Shown: piece by piece, positions 1-13,607 of the stretch
Position numbering within the stretch: the first letter of the stretch is position 1
Layout: each line of letters opens with the position of its first letter
NCBI GenBank assembly: GCA_946699065.1
Contig: CAMPDV010000006.1
Coordinates: 558,001-622,000 of the forward strand
DNA from: Loxodes magnus
Lineage: Eukaryota; Ciliophora; Karyorelictea; Loxodida; Loxodidae
Length of the DNA stretch: 64,000 nt
Direction: 5' to 3'
Translations under genes and position numbers: made by a program
The notes under the pieces: generated by a model
What the model was told of the DNA's origin: nothing
Seen by the model: only the letters and a program-made list of their open reading frames with translations
Databases searched by the model: none

Positions 1-3000
1 TCTTCGTTTCTTTTACTTATAGTATAATGTGATTTAGTTTTCTATGTAAATCCTTGCCCTAGTTCTGTTACTTATGGACATGCATGCAATTAGAATGGCT
101 TTTCTGATGGTTCTGTTCAGCGCCCTTATTATAGTCTAATTGAAGCTTTAAACTTAAGAATCAACTCTTGTTTAAGTGATAAATGTGTCTTTAAACTAGG
201 GAATGGATAGCACTTCTTATATACTGGCTCGCCCATAGATTAAGGATTTAAGACTTAAGGGAGCTACTTAAAATCTCCACTAACTACACTAAGTTAATCT
301 GGAGAGATAAATATAGAAGGCGAGGGAGATGGGACAATAATCTATTATTGAGAGTAATCAATTAGCTTTAGATTTATGGAAGGAACAGTTTCCTTTAGCA
401 ACTTACAACTAAATGGCTACAAAACAATCGAAAGAGCTATTTTTCAAGACATAACGAAAGCTAACTTTAATACTTAATTTTCATGCTAAGATGTTTGGTG
501 CTCTCATTGTAATAATCGAGACTCAATGATATGTTACGATTCTTCAACTCAGACTATAGAAAATGTTAGATCAATAAATCGATGCAAGTATTAAGTTCTA
601 ACTAGCTATGGAGAAAATTTGAATCAGCCAGCAATGAAGTAAAAATAAGCAACTAGACTCTAATGAAGTATTGATATAAATTATTGTGAAGCTACATTTT
701 TTGATTCTGTTATATTTGATGTTGATGGCTAAGCAAACTAAAGACCATAACTAATAATAGGAAATGTTACTTTCTCAGGTTTTAAATTTCGTCCTCCAGC
801 AATCATAAGAATAAACAATGGAAGGCTTACACTTTAAAATGTTACGTTTATTGATTCGGAAATAGGTCATCCACTTGCCGGCACATAATATAGTCAAGAT
901 GAAGCACATGGAATAATCTATTCAAAGAAGAGAGTTACTTCAAATGGCACTTCAATAAAATGGCACTATGGAGGAGTTTAAGAAACAAATAAGCATATGG
1001 CTTATAGCCAAACTTCTAAAACAATGTACTCAGTTCTTTAATTATATTCGCCTCAACTCGTAGACTTTTCGAACCTTGTATTCAAAAATAACTTCTGGCC
1101 TCAACAAAATTGCCCTGAATGCGATCACTAGGTAGGAGCTATAGACTTGATGTGAATTTAAGAAGTTTACATAAGAAAGACCTTATTTCAAAATAACTTG
1201 GCTCCTTATGGAGCTCTTCATGTAGAGAGTAGATATTAGCAAGAGCCTATACTATTAATCTATGAAAGCGACTTTATAGGTAACTCTGGATATAAAACTA
1301 ACACTTTTAATATTTCAAGTGCATTAGCCTAGACTTTCTCTATAACAATAAGCAAATCTACTTTTACAAATAGCTTCGGCTACTCATATACTAACGCGTA
1401 AATAAACATACCTTATAGATCAGATTGCTGTGGCTATCTTTCCATAATCAAGAGTACTTTCTAAAAAAACTAGCCTTGGACTTAGTATGTGCAAAAAGGA
1501 AATGCTGGCCTTTAAATTATACATAATGATATTCTAATTTCAGGAAGTATATTTGAGGAAAATAGCTATGCTAAGAACAAATAAACTTAAAGTTTAGGCG
1601 TTCATACTTCATAAGTATAGCTAGGCTTTATTTAAGTTCCTATCTTAGCAGTTTCTGAAGATTTACTGAAGGTAAACTTTTACCCTTATTACTATATTAA
1701 TTTCAATGAATATGACTTAAGCTAAGTATAAACCAATTTAATAGTTTAGTCATGCTACAGAGCTTTAATAGAAGATACTGAGTTTAATAAGAATGAAGTA
1801 TACCAAGCAGCGGGAATTTAAGTGAGCATTGCATAAGAGTATTTGCAAATTCTTCGCTGCGAATTTACTAATCTGTAAGCTTATAAAAACAACGCAGTAG
1901 TAGCAACCAGTCCATGAATTTAAATCTTGTAATCAAATTTTAAAAACCTAAATACTATAAAGAAAAATGGAGCGTTGTACATACAAAGCCCTAAGAGCAA
2001 CTATAAAAACACATGCATATAGTAAAATTAAGATAAGCGATGTCTAAAATACTACATAGAATAATATTTCTGGTTTGAACTTTCTTCAAGTACATTCGAA
2101 AACATAAACTCAGGAGGATCTTCTACAGTCCTTTACCTTCAAACTTCATATTCTAAAAAAGCAAATAGTTACTAGTATTAAATGATTATGGAAGATGTTA
2201 CTATAAAAGAAAGCTCCATTCAAGTAACTGACGAAAGAGAAGCTGCTCTCTATTTGAAAGTAACGAAGGGAAATTTCTATATTAAAGATTCTAATTTTTA
2301 AGAATCTAAATCAGGTAGAGACTAGAAATCAACGGGAACATGCTTTTTGTTTGCCGATATTGCTAAAGGAAGTGAAATTATAGTTAAAAATACTAATTTT
2401 TTAAATTGTGCAGGTTCATAAATGATTTACAATAGAAACAACAAAGGAACTCTAACAACTTAGGAATGCATGTTTATGAACTAAGATAAGAATTATGCTA
2501 GTGGAGCTATATGAAATGCAGGAGATTATTATGATATTTCTTCAACATTTTAATAACTTAAAAAGGACATAGGGCCTGTATATTATAGCTAAACCTAAGG
2601 AACAGCTTCTTTTTACTAATCAATTTTTACTTAAAACGAAGCTACTTTGTGAGGAGTAGTTTATGTTAGCTAGTAAGGTGTTTAGCTTTTTATGGATAAA
2701 GTAAGTTTCATAAGCAATCAAGCATTTTACTATGGTGGAGGGATATATGGAGATAGAAAAGCTAAAGTATCCGTTTCTCGAAGCGAATTTTCCTATAATA
2801 AAGCTTATGATGGTTTTGCTCTTCTCCTTGCATTTACAAAAGCAGGATAAAACGAACAAACTTCATATAGAACAACTATAGATGATTGCAACTTTTATAG
2901 AAACGGTATGCTAAAGAATGATCAAACCGAAAATTTAGGAAATTAATCAACAATAGGAGCAATAGAAGCAGAAATAATAATAATGAATAGTAAATTTGTT

Positions 3001-6000
3001 GAGAATAAAGCAAAAATCAGTCCAGGAATCAAAGTAATATTTTCCGATATTTCAAGCTAAAATCTATTCTTTTCCGGGAATGAAGGAGGGTAAGGATGTT
3101 GCATTTCACTAATTTATGACTGCTAATGGAAAGATAAAAATTCTATTTATTAGCATAATAACTGCAGTTAAGGAGGAGTGGTATATGCTTAGAACTCCCA
3201 AGTTTAAATATCATAAGCAACGTATGAAAACAATAATGCATTACAAGGGGGCACGTTTTTCCTGGATTAAGATACTGAATTATCTATAGAATATTCTGAT
3301 ATACTTAGTTCGTTTGCTATAGTAAATGGAGCTCTAATGTACTTACAAAAGACGTTAAAAATTTCTATAAAATATTGCAAATTTAAAAACTGAAGGAGTA
3401 ATGGAATTTTTCTACTAAGAGGTTAGGATCAAATTATAATAAATCAAACAACGTTTGAAAATGGAGAAAATAATGGCAAAGGTACTTAGTTTGTAGATGG
3501 CTATGGAGGTGCAATTGCAATACTGAGCTCATATAGAGATTTGATAATTTTTAATTGTACATTTCAAAATATAAAAAGTAAGATAGGAGGATGTATAGCT
3601 GCCTAGAATGAAATTGGATATCTCAAAACCAATTTTAAAGTTTTAATAGCGTAGTCTACATTCTAAGAATGCGTAGCTGAATAAGCAGGAGCTCTTTATT
3701 TAGAAAGGGTTATATTTCTAATAAACGATACAGTTTTCGTTAAGAATCAAGCAATTGCAAAAGAATAAGCAAGTGGAGATGGAATAAATTAAGAATATGG
3801 TAAAGGAGGAGCTATCTTTCCTATTTGTGACATGGATCAAGTAAAGTAACTTGGCTATAAAGCTTGCTACTAGATAAATAAAAGTGTCTTTAAGTAAAAC
3901 TATGCTAGTCATTCAGGAGGTGCAATAGTTTGATACGATAAGTATGATCTCTTTTACATTAGTTACGATACATTGTTCTCTGAAAATAAAGCTCAGTATG
4001 CACCTGATATAACAGGTTTTGCTATTATGCTTGAACTACTTTCAACAGCTCCGAAAGAAATTTCTTTGCAAACAACATGATCTCTAAAAGGAAAGGATCT
4101 TACCTGAGGAGATTACTTAGTATAAAGATTTATCAATAATGCAAAAATAGGAAATTTTAAAGTTAGACGATTATAAACAGCGAGCAATGGTACATCTGGT
4201 TAGCAACAAATATGAAAAAAGAATCTTAAAAACATAGGAAGTGGCCATGTAACTTAAATACCAATAGTGGCTGCTTATAAAGATATGTGAGGGTTTGTAG
4301 TATCAACAGATGATAAATCAATGTGTGAATTAGGTGTTGCAAATACGACAAATTCAATAATTAAAGGCCATACAAATAGATAGGCAAAAAGAGGGATTGT
4401 AATATGGGATAATTATGAAATAACAGCGGAACCAAAAACTTAAGCTCAGTTAAATATTAAAGCAGCGGTATTTGCAGATCCTATCACTCAAATGAGCTAA
4501 GATGACGTATTAATCATGTTTTCAGAAGTGAGTAATCAAATATAGCAAGCTCTTGATGAAAATAGTTAGGAGTTTGAAGAAATTTAGGAAACTTCTAATT
4601 AATAACAAGGCTAGTAAGAAGAGAGTGAGGATAGCAAAGGTTTTGATTTTTCTGAAGAATATTAATAAATCGAAGAAAGTGAAGAAGAATAAAATTAAAA
4701 CTCTGAAAAGCCAGAAGAAAAAAGTGAAGAGAGCTAGATTTAAGAAATTCAAGAATAAGAAGAAAATGATTAAAGTGAAAATAATTAGAACAGCACTAAT
4801 AATTTAGAAGATAACAATTAGGAGTAAGAAAATTAGTAGGAAGATAATAGTTATTAAGAAAATAACCAAGGTATAAATGATTAAGATTAGATAGACAACG
4901 ATGAATAAAATGATTATGATTAGATAGACAACGATGAATAAAATGATTATGATTAAAATGATTATGATTAAAATGATAATAGTGATGATAATTCTGATGT
5001 AGTAGATGTAGAATGTACATCAGGATGCTATTACAATTATTTAGGTGATGGATATTGTGATTATAATTGTAATAATGAAATCTGCCTTTATGATTAAGGA
5101 GATTGTGAAATTTCCGTTGAAGACTGCTCTTTAGGATGCACGTATGATTTACTAGGAAATGGAAATTGCGATGATGTTTGTAATGTTGAAGCCTGCTATT
5201 CAGATTATGGAGATTGCGAACAAAACGTAGAATAATGTAATGCTGATTGCTACAATGAATATCTGGGCGATGGATAATGTGATTAATCTTGCAATGTTTG
5301 GCAATGTAATTTCGACCAAGGAGATTGTAACGATTAAAATTAATTTCTTGAATGCTCTCCGGGTTGTCTATTTGAATATCTTTCAGATGGATATTGCAAT
5401 AGTGAATGCAATGTAATTGAATGTTATTATGATTACGGAGATTGCTAGTGTGCAACTGGTTGCTATTAAGAATACCTTGGAGATGGATATTGTAATCCAG
5501 AATGCAATGTAATAGAATGCTAGTTTGATTATGGTGATTGTGAATCCTTATGCGCTACAGGATGCTATTAAGATTATATTGGGGATGGAATATGTAATAT
5601 TGAGTGTAATGTAGTGGAATGCGAGTATGATTATGGAGATTGCTAGTGTACATTTGATTGCTATGAAGAGTTACTAGGAAACGGAGTCTGCAATGAAGAA
5701 TGTAATGTAGTTGAATGCTTCTATGATAACGGAGATTGTCAATGTGCACCAGGATGCTAAGCAGAATTTCTTGCAAACCAATATTGCAATAATTAATGTA
5801 ACGTAATCGAATGCTGGTATGATTATGGTGATTGTGAATGTTCACCAGGCTGTAACTTTTGGTCACTTGGAAATGGAGTTTGTGATAGTTAATGCAACGA
5901 AATTTAATGCGAATATGATTATTATGATTGTGATCCTCCATGTGCTCCAGGTTGTTCCCTAGACTTATTGTAAAATGGAATATGTGAAATTTAATGTAAT

Positions 6001-9000
6001 GTAGCAGATTGCTATAACGATTATGGTGACTGTGATCCACTTTGTGCAGTAGGTTGTACAAACGATTTGCTAAATAATGATGTTTGTGACCCAGAATGCA
6101 ATGTTACGAATTGTTATTATGACGAAGGAGACTGTGATTGTGCTCTTGATTGCTCTAATGATATGAAAGGAGATGGAAATTGTGACCCAGAATGCAATGT
6201 TACGAATTGTTTTTATGATGAAGGAGACTGTGATTGTGCTCTTGGTTGTTCTAATAATATGTTAGGTGATTTAAACTGCGACACAGAATGCAATGTTACG
6301 AATTGTTATTATGACGAAGGAGACTGTGATTGTGCTCTTGGTTGTTCTAATAATATGTTAGGTGATTTAAACTGCGACACAGAATGCAATGTTACGAATT
6401 GTTATTATGACGAAGGAGACTGTGATTGTGCTCTTGGTTGTTCTAATAATATGTTAGGTGATTTAAACTGCGACACAGAATGCAATGTTACGAATTGTTA
6501 TTATGACGAAGGAGACTGTGATTGTGCTCTTGGTTGTTCTAATAATATGTTAGGTGATTTAAACTGCGACACAGAATGCAATGTTACGAATTGTTATTAT
6601 GACGAAGGAGACTGTGATTGTGCTCTTGGTTGTTCTAATAATATGTTAGGTGATTTAAACTGCGACACAGAATGCAATGTTACGAATTGTTATTATGACG
6701 AAGGAGACTGTGATTGTGCTCTTGGTTGTTCTAATAATATGTTAGGTGATTTAAACTGCGACACAGAATGCAATGTTACGAATTGTTATTATGACGAAGG
6801 AGACTGTGATTGTGCTCTTGATTGCTCTAATGATATGAAAGGAGATGGAAATTGCGACACAGACTGTAATGTAACTGAGTGTGGTTTCGATTCAAATGAC
6901 TGCCTAAGTAGATAACTTTAACTTGAGAATTAGAAAAAAGTTAGTAGAGAGCTGGGAAAATTATTTTCTATTAATAGTTCTAAAAGATAAATACAAATTA
7001 ATGAAGACTATGATATTAATAGCTTTATCAAATCATTTAATTAGAGTAACTGGTATTAATTAACCCATGCTAATAATCATTTTTAGAGACAGCTGGCAGA
7101 ACCAATTCAGCCAAGAATTTAAGGAAACATATTAATATTTTCATAGATGAGAAATTGCTTAAAAGGAGAGTATCTTAAATTTATAAATAGTATTAGTGAA
7201 TGTCCAGTGTGCTCTTCAAATTCTTACTCTTTAACTAATGACACATATTTCTGCAAGGAATGTCCAGAAGAAGCTGATTATTGTAGTGATGGATGAAAGA
7301 TTTGACTTAAAGAAGGGTATTGAAGAAAAACAAACATGACGAGTGAAATTCATAAATGCCCAAGAAAATCTTCATGTCTAGGAGGAAATAACAAAACTAA
7401 TTTAACAGGAGCTTGTGATATTGGCTATACTGGAAATTTATGTGGGTCATGTATTGATTAATACAGTAGAACAGGTGCTTATTTTATTTGTGCTTAATGT
7501 CCAGAGTCTTGGAAAAATTCTCTCTTACTGTTAATTTTGGATATAGCAGTTTTTACTTATACATTAATAATAGTTAAAAATACTATTGCAGATGCTATTA
7601 TCATTGGAAGATCGCTAAAAGCAGCTTATATGAGAATTTTAACCAACTATATTTAGTTAGTATCTTTTATGGCTGCCTTTCAACTTTAGTGGCCTAGCTA
7701 TGTCAAAAAATATTTAGAAGTCTAAGAAAAATCCTCCGAAGCTCCCAAATAAATAGTTTCTTTTGATTGTTTTTTGAAAGAAAATTCTGGAGATTTGAAT
7801 AGCTTTTATGGAAAGATTATTCTATTTTCTTTATTACCTTTTTCCTATATAATAGTGCCTTTTATATTTTGGTATATAATCTCTATCATTAAGAATAATA
7901 TAAAGTACTTGCGCTAATAGTGTGTCGCCTCTATCATAGTTCTGATATATATTGCTCATCCTTAGATTGTCAAAGTAATGCTTGAACCTCTCACCTGTGT
8001 TGAAATTGAAGGAAAGCATTATGTATAAGTTGAACCCGATCTTGAGTGCTGGGTAGGAGATCATTTGGTGGTTACCCTCATTTTTGCAATTCCAGGTTTA
8101 ATAATTTGAGGCCTTTGCATACCAGCCTTGATAATGCTAAATATAAAAAAGTAGAAAGCAAAATGTACAGAATATGAGATAATGGCAACATATGGATTCC
8201 TATTTATAGGATATAGGAAAGAAACTTGGTTCTGAGAATGCATTACAATCTACAAGAAGATACTTATTGTATTTATCTAAGTTTTCCTATCTTCCTCAAA
8301 TTAAATCTCAGGACTAACAGTAATGGTATTGATATTCTTCATCATATACTTATAGTAGAAATATCAACCATACCGTACTGATGAATTGAATAAGCTTGAG
8401 ATAATATCCCTCATTGCAAGTGGAGCTACTATTTATTGTGGACTTTTCTATATGACAGAGGATCTTAGCGAAGGTGCATAGGTAGTCTTCTTTTTAATTA
8501 TCATTCTTTCATCTGTATGGTTCTTATATCAATGGACTCTCAAGACTTTCTTCGTTTATTAGAGACATTTTATCTCTAAATTTCTAAAATCCAAACCTCA
8601 GCTTATTTTCAAAATTTAAGACAAGCTTAGAAAGAATTTCTGTAGATATTGGGCGTTGAATATTGATAAAGCGATAAATTATTAGCTTTATGATAACATT
8701 GATTACCTAATTGAGGATGTAGCTCTGTTTTAGAAACAATTAGGTAATGATTCATAAGAGTCTGAGGATTAAGAAAGAATACCAAAAGGCAAAGCTAAAG
8801 TGAATTAAAATGACCTTACTTAAGAATACTCTTAGCTTAAAGTTCCCTTTAGTAATGACAAATTGCTTTTTGTCTAATAGCCTAATCGAATTTCTTTCTA
8901 GCTACATCAAATTTAAACTACTTAGGATATTAATTTTTAGGACCTGACTACAGATCATTAGAAGCATTCAGATAATTCTAGCTCAACAAAGAAAGAAGAA

Positions 9001-9219
9001 GCAGATTTATCTAGGAAAGATAGTAAGAAGTTTGACAGTTCTATTAAGAAGCCCTAATCAATGGAAATAACCTTTGCAAAAGCTTATGAATAGCAAGAAT
9101 CTTAGAAAGAAAATGCGGGAGAGCTGCTTTAACTTTATATTATTAATTATATTACTAATATTAAAGCTTTAACGTCTAGCTCTAATATGCTATTGAAATA
9201 ATAGCTTTAAATTAATTGA
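1..9219 (+). CDS. Giant LNR / beta-helix membrane receptor, copy 1 (5' end cut by window)
   Basis: Read with TAA/TAG=Gln and TGA=Trp, one frame stays open from base 1 to TGA 9217-9219 (about 3,070 codons). Comparison with copy 2 shows that only the first few codons, holding the start of the signal peptide, lie outside the window. Order of parts: tail of signal peptide; a long Asn/Gly/Ser-rich ectodomain (about residues 10-1450) with recurrent 'GGAI/GGGIY' turns and 'N-x-A' steps, typical of right-handed parallel beta-helix (pectin-lyase-like, Pmp-like) surface proteins; an acidic Glu/Asp/Gln linker (about 4540-5005); 19 Lin-12/Notch (LNR) modules with C-x-x-x-C ... C-D-x-x-C-N-x-x-x-C-x-x-D-x-G-D-C (about 5012-6912); a Cys-rich region near 7200-7500; then several membrane spans (about 7520-8580) containing a YGFLFIGYRKETWFWE motif; and a polar Gln-rich tail. 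Likely a cell-surface receptor or adhesin. TGA codons sit at conserved Trp positions. The exact ligand and role are unknown. The stop at 9217 is inferred, since the frame stays open beyond it. Confidence 0.85.
5012..6912 (+). repeat. Array of 19 Lin-12/Notch (LNR) modules in copy 1
   Basis: Nineteen consecutive modules of about 31-36 residues, each with six Cys and the Asp/Asn pattern that binds calcium in LNR domains (ending YD-x-GDC). The first 12 are diverged from each other. Modules 13-18 are the near-identical DNA array listed separately, and module 19 is diverged again. Copy 2 carries 15 modules. Confidence 0.85.
6244..6819 (+). repeat. Six identical 96-bp tandem repeats inside the LNR array
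   Basis: Units start at 6244, 6340, 6436, 6532, 6628 and 6724. Each is 96 bp (32 codons) and, by eye, identical at the DNA level. Each encodes one LNR module beginning GCSNNMLGDLNC. The lack of even silent differences points to recent expansion by unequal exchange or slippage. The paralogue at 23-24.6 kb lacks this array. Confidence 0.95.
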
Positions 9220-12200
9220 ATCCAAATATCTGAAAATATATTTAACTTTGTAGCTTTTTAACTTCATAAAAGCTATATCTCCACTACTCTTCCCATTTTT
9301 AATTAGAATAAAATGGGCATGATTAAGCATCTTAATATATAAATGTATTAATATCCTCCCATTTAATTAAAAATGGGATAGAGATAGTTAATTTACTCTT
9401 TCCATGATACTTCCTTAGCAATATACTTCTATAGTTCGAATTTTATACGAGCAACTAACAAACTTCAAATGCTTCTTATTTAGCTAAAGGTTCGATGTGA
9501 TGATTCATCAATGTAAATTCCTGAGCTTAGTATAGGAAATGCTTAAGGATTTGGTAGAGCTTTTTAAATAAGCTATTTTTAAGTTATAAATCTAAGAAGA
9601 CTAGTTAGAAGCTTCAGCTTAGTATATTAAATAGCTTTGAAATATAAAAAATAGTTAAGTTATAACAAGAGGATAGAAATAAGGAAAGAAGCTGAATAGT
9701 AAACTTAAATCTACACAATTTGAATAAGTTAATTTCATTAAAATTGCTACTAAGTTAGTCAAGAGACAGGCATATAAAAGCAAACCTTTAAGCACCTTTC
9801 AGTACTTTAATTCTAAAAGCTCCATTCTCATTTAATACTTTATGTCTTAGTCCATTAGATATAATAACTTAATTAATCTGGAAATTGAAATAGAGCATCT
9901 TTAAGTGTATAATTTCATAATAGTTATCTTTATTAATTGTACAAACTGTGGAAGATACTTTCTTAATAAATGGCTTGGAAGAAAGTTAATCATGCGTAAT
10001 TTTTTGGTTTAACTGCTTATTATCAAATCAAAGGAATTTCTTATAGTGCTCTCCATTAATCTGAGTAGATTATAAAATATCAGAGGAATAAAAATCTATG
10101 GGCGGGAAATTGGGGGTCTACTATATTTTAGTGCAACTTAGATCTACAAAAGAAATGCTCTAAAGCAATATTATTCTAGTTTTCCTACTTCTCTAATTAG
10201 TATCCAGGCTAAATTGGTATTACTAGAGTATAAAAGTTATTAAGTAATTCCAAGTAATCAAAGATAGAACTCTTAACGATTGTCATAATAAAATATTATA
10301 AAAAGGCGAATCAATCTTAGGCTAAATATATAGCTTGGCTTATAAATGAAGAATCGCTCAATCATATGAAATTGCATTGAATCCTTAATCATTTAAAGGA
10401 ATACAAAAATATGGAAATCTAAAATTTCAAAAGTTTGCAAAGGCTATCAGAAAATGCTAAAGATAATAAATATAAACAGAAACGGGGAGCAATCTTCTCA
10501 ATTTAAAATTAGTTGCTATAGTAAAATAAAAGGAATATAAAAGAAAAGGTATTTATAGAAATACTTATTAAAATAATTATTAGAAGTCAAAGATTTTCGC
10601 TTATTTATCTTCAAACATATAAGAGATATAAAAGAATATCTGCAAAGGATAAGAAATAGACTGATCTACATCTGTCTAAAGTTATTATTATACCAGAGTT
10701 TCGTATAATTCTAAATCACATAATTAGTAATTTCAGTTCAAGGCCTTAAATCAACTAATTTTGTTCAAGAACTTATATTCTGACTTAGATAGAAATTCTC
10801 TTATAGATTTTGAAGTAGAATATTATCTTGGAAAGAAGTATTTTTAAAGTAAAAGGAATCCCTTCTGGGGAAAGAGAAGATTTATTAATAAAAGTTTGAT
10901 TTTTTTAATCAAAGAACTCTTGATTTTAAGAGTCTGATATTTTAATTAAAACTGAAGCTGCTAATTACTTCTTCAGTCACAATAATAGAATTAGAGATAC
11001 AACGCAAGATTCATTGCCAAGGTATAAAATAAGGATATAAATGCAAGAAAGTTTAAATTATGGGACTAACAAATTTATGAAGATATATTAAGTCTCTTTT
11101 CGCGCTTAATTGGTTTATTTTTTTAACAAATGGGGAAAAAATTAAAAAAATCACTTATTTCAGTTTGCTTGATATGCTTTTTTCGTGAAATGTCTTTTTC
11201 TGATTTCAAGACTAAAAGTTATTCCAATTAGATTTAAGCTTTAACAGCTAAAATATTAGCTTCTTTAAAAGTATTAAATCGATTTTTTCCTGGTTATCTT
11301 TTGCTTTCTTCTCCTATCAGTTCTATCTACAAATTTACTTGTATTAGGTATAACTTCTTCATATTACTTAAGTAAAGATATATTCTAGTTAATGAATTGA
11401 TTCTTTTCAAATTACAACTACTTCAAGCTGTTTGCTCAAACTGTAATTCCCTGTTTAATCACTCTTCTTTTAAAATTTTTGCTCCAAATAGCCTTAATCA
11501 CTCTTTGAATTCAAGCACATGATGTAAGTATAAAGATGAATAAAATAGCTGATCTATCAAAGTCAATAATTCTCTTTAATACTCAAAAGAAGCTATTTAG
11601 CAGTTGCTAAAGTAGCATGCTTAATTAGCTAGGAAAAATTTATCATTTAAGGTAATTTAAAGTTTAAGATAAATCTGAGGTAAAGTTAGTTGCTTTAAGC
11701 TAGGATTTAGCCAGGAATTGCCTAGTTTTAGACATAATTAGCAAATGCTAAGGAAGTACTGATATATTAACTAAAGTAAGCTGAGAGAAGATGCTCATAT
11801 GGTTATAACTTGAAATTAGTAATTGTAGCTAAAGGTTCTTCAACAGAAGTATTTCTAGATCCATATTAATTATCGCTAATTCAAAAGAAAGAAGCAACAA
11901 AGACTTTTCTCAATCTCTTATAAACACACTCTCGAATAATTTTGCAGTCTAAAGGTAAAGATTTAACAAATAGTCATATATAAACTTCCTGAACTGGGAG
12001 TAAAATTTAAGATATATCTCAAAGGAAAAATTCTTAAGAGTATTTCAAGAAATTCCAAGATTTAAGAGGAATATCAACTTTACCTTTAATGATTATCTTA
12101 TGAAGCAATCGATTCTATATAACATGAATATGCTCATTAATCTAATAAATTAAACATTCCATGTTCATTGAAGATTAAAGCATCTATAAATATCATATTG

Positions 12201-12551
12201 AAGTAGCTGATATTAAAAAACAATAAAAGAGAATGATAAAAAGTTATTAAGCAAAAAGAGAAAACTAATTAAAAGGATTAAGTAAATTTTCATAAATCTA
12301 ATTTGATTTATTCAACTAGAAAATTAATAAAATGCGTTTTTTTCTATCCATCAGACTTGAAGTTATCTAAAAGATCTAGTTCAAAGTCTATAATTTACCA
12401 AACATGATATTACATTATTTATACATAAGGTAGAGAAATCAAAAGAAACATCTCAAGAGATGAAAGATTCTAAGGTTGAAGTATTCTAAAATTAACGTAA
12501 ATTAAATTAAATTAAATTTAAAGTTAAATCAACAAATAGTTATAATAATAG
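9220..12551. other. Unresolved stretch; open on both strands
   Basis: No domain is recognised. The + frame in phase with copy 1 stays open from an ATG at 9313 to TGA at 12169-12171, with only about nine internal TGAs in 950 codons and two or three hydrophobic segments near 11.28-11.5 kb. A minus-strand frame across 10.5-12.1 kb looks equally protein-like. GC content is somewhat higher than in clear intergenic DNA, so some coding content is likely, but strand and frame cannot be decided by eye. A short AAATT-type repeat lies at about 12500-12525. Confidence 0.3.
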
Positions 12552-13607
12552 ATGGATAGTTCAAGTGAACATGAAAACTAGGATTAGAAGAGTGAACAGT
12601 TCTAGACTAATCAAAAGGTGAAAATTAAGAGGCCACGCTGCAGCGATGATTTTTTTGAAACGCTTACTTGTAAAATATGCTTCGAATTTTTTGTTCCACC
12701 TATAATTCAGTGTGCAAAAGGACATTCGTTTTGCTAATCCTGTGCGGAAAAAATTCCGAATCAGTAGTCACAAATCAGCTAAAATGAAAATTCTTAAAGC
12801 AAGAGGTAGTGCCCGATATGCAGGGGAAATATTCTTTTTCAGATAAGAAATTTCCTTGCTGAGGAACAACTAGAAAAAACCTTTGTCAGTTGCTAATGGA
12901 AGCAAAAAGGATGTAACAAGAAAATTAACTTAATGGAAAGAAAGTAACATGAAGAAAATTGCCCTTGGAAACCTAGTATAAAATGCCTTTATTCAGAAAT
13001 TCATGGAGAGCACTGCTAGTGAAGAGGATTCGGGTATGATCTTCCTGATCATCTACTAAATTAGCATAAAGTTTCAGAGCTAATTAGAATACAACACTTT
13101 AGGTACCTCTGGAACCCTCCTACTGAGCAATACTGGCGATACAGATTTAGAATATTGAAAGCTACTTTTTAGCATAACGAAGATCCTTTCCAAGCTTCAG
13201 ATAGAAAGCCAGGAGTTTTTACCTTTATTCTTGAGCATTATTACGATCCATAAAATAAAATGTTAGTTTTTATGGTAAGAACAGTTATCAAAGAAGTTCA
13301 AAAAAAATACAAAATTTCAATTATTAACAGATACAACCAAGAAAACCGCATAGTATTCATCGACAACACATCATATCTGGATGAATTTCCTTAGATTTAG
13401 AATTATCTAGATATAGACTCTAAACGAGTAATGTGGGTTCCCTTTTAAGTGATAAACGATTTTTGTTACTTTAGTCAGGAAGATTAAACGAAATATTTTT
13501 CACTGCATGTAGAATTTATGGATGAAAAATCGCCTTCTTTAATGTAACAATCTTCGCTATAGAGTTTAGGTCAGCAGATAAATTTCGAAAATCCGATAAT
13601 TGAATGA
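12552..13607 (+). CDS. SIAH/seven-in-absentia-type RING E3 ubiquitin ligase
   Basis: 351 codons from ATG 12552 to TGA 13605-13607, one uninterrupted frame. Residues about 40-90 form a RING-HC finger: C-x2-C (CKIC), then CAKGHSFCQSC, then CPIC. Residues about 113-170 match the SIAH zinc-finger region (CQWKQKGC ... HEENC ... C ... CQWRG ... HLLNQH). The rest (to 351) is in the position of the TRAF-like substrate-binding domain. The length is close to metazoan and plant SINA proteins (about 280-330). Expected role: a cytosolic or nuclear E3 that ubiquitinates partner proteins for proteasomal turnover. Almost all Gln codons are TAA/TAG. The gene stands alone on the + strand in the spacer between the two giant receptor copies. 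The short Ser/Gln-rich N-terminus before the RING is typical of the family. Substrate unknown. Confidence 0.88.

Noticed and set aside
4553-4807. Lys-rich + ORF
   Set aside because: Out-of-phase reading of the acidic linker of receptor copy 1.
4522-6061. Long minus-strand ORFs opposite the LNR array of copy 1 (His/Asn/Leu-rich)
   Set aside because: They are antisense shadows of the real + strand LNR frame; the same shadows appear opposite copy 2 at 23470-24915.
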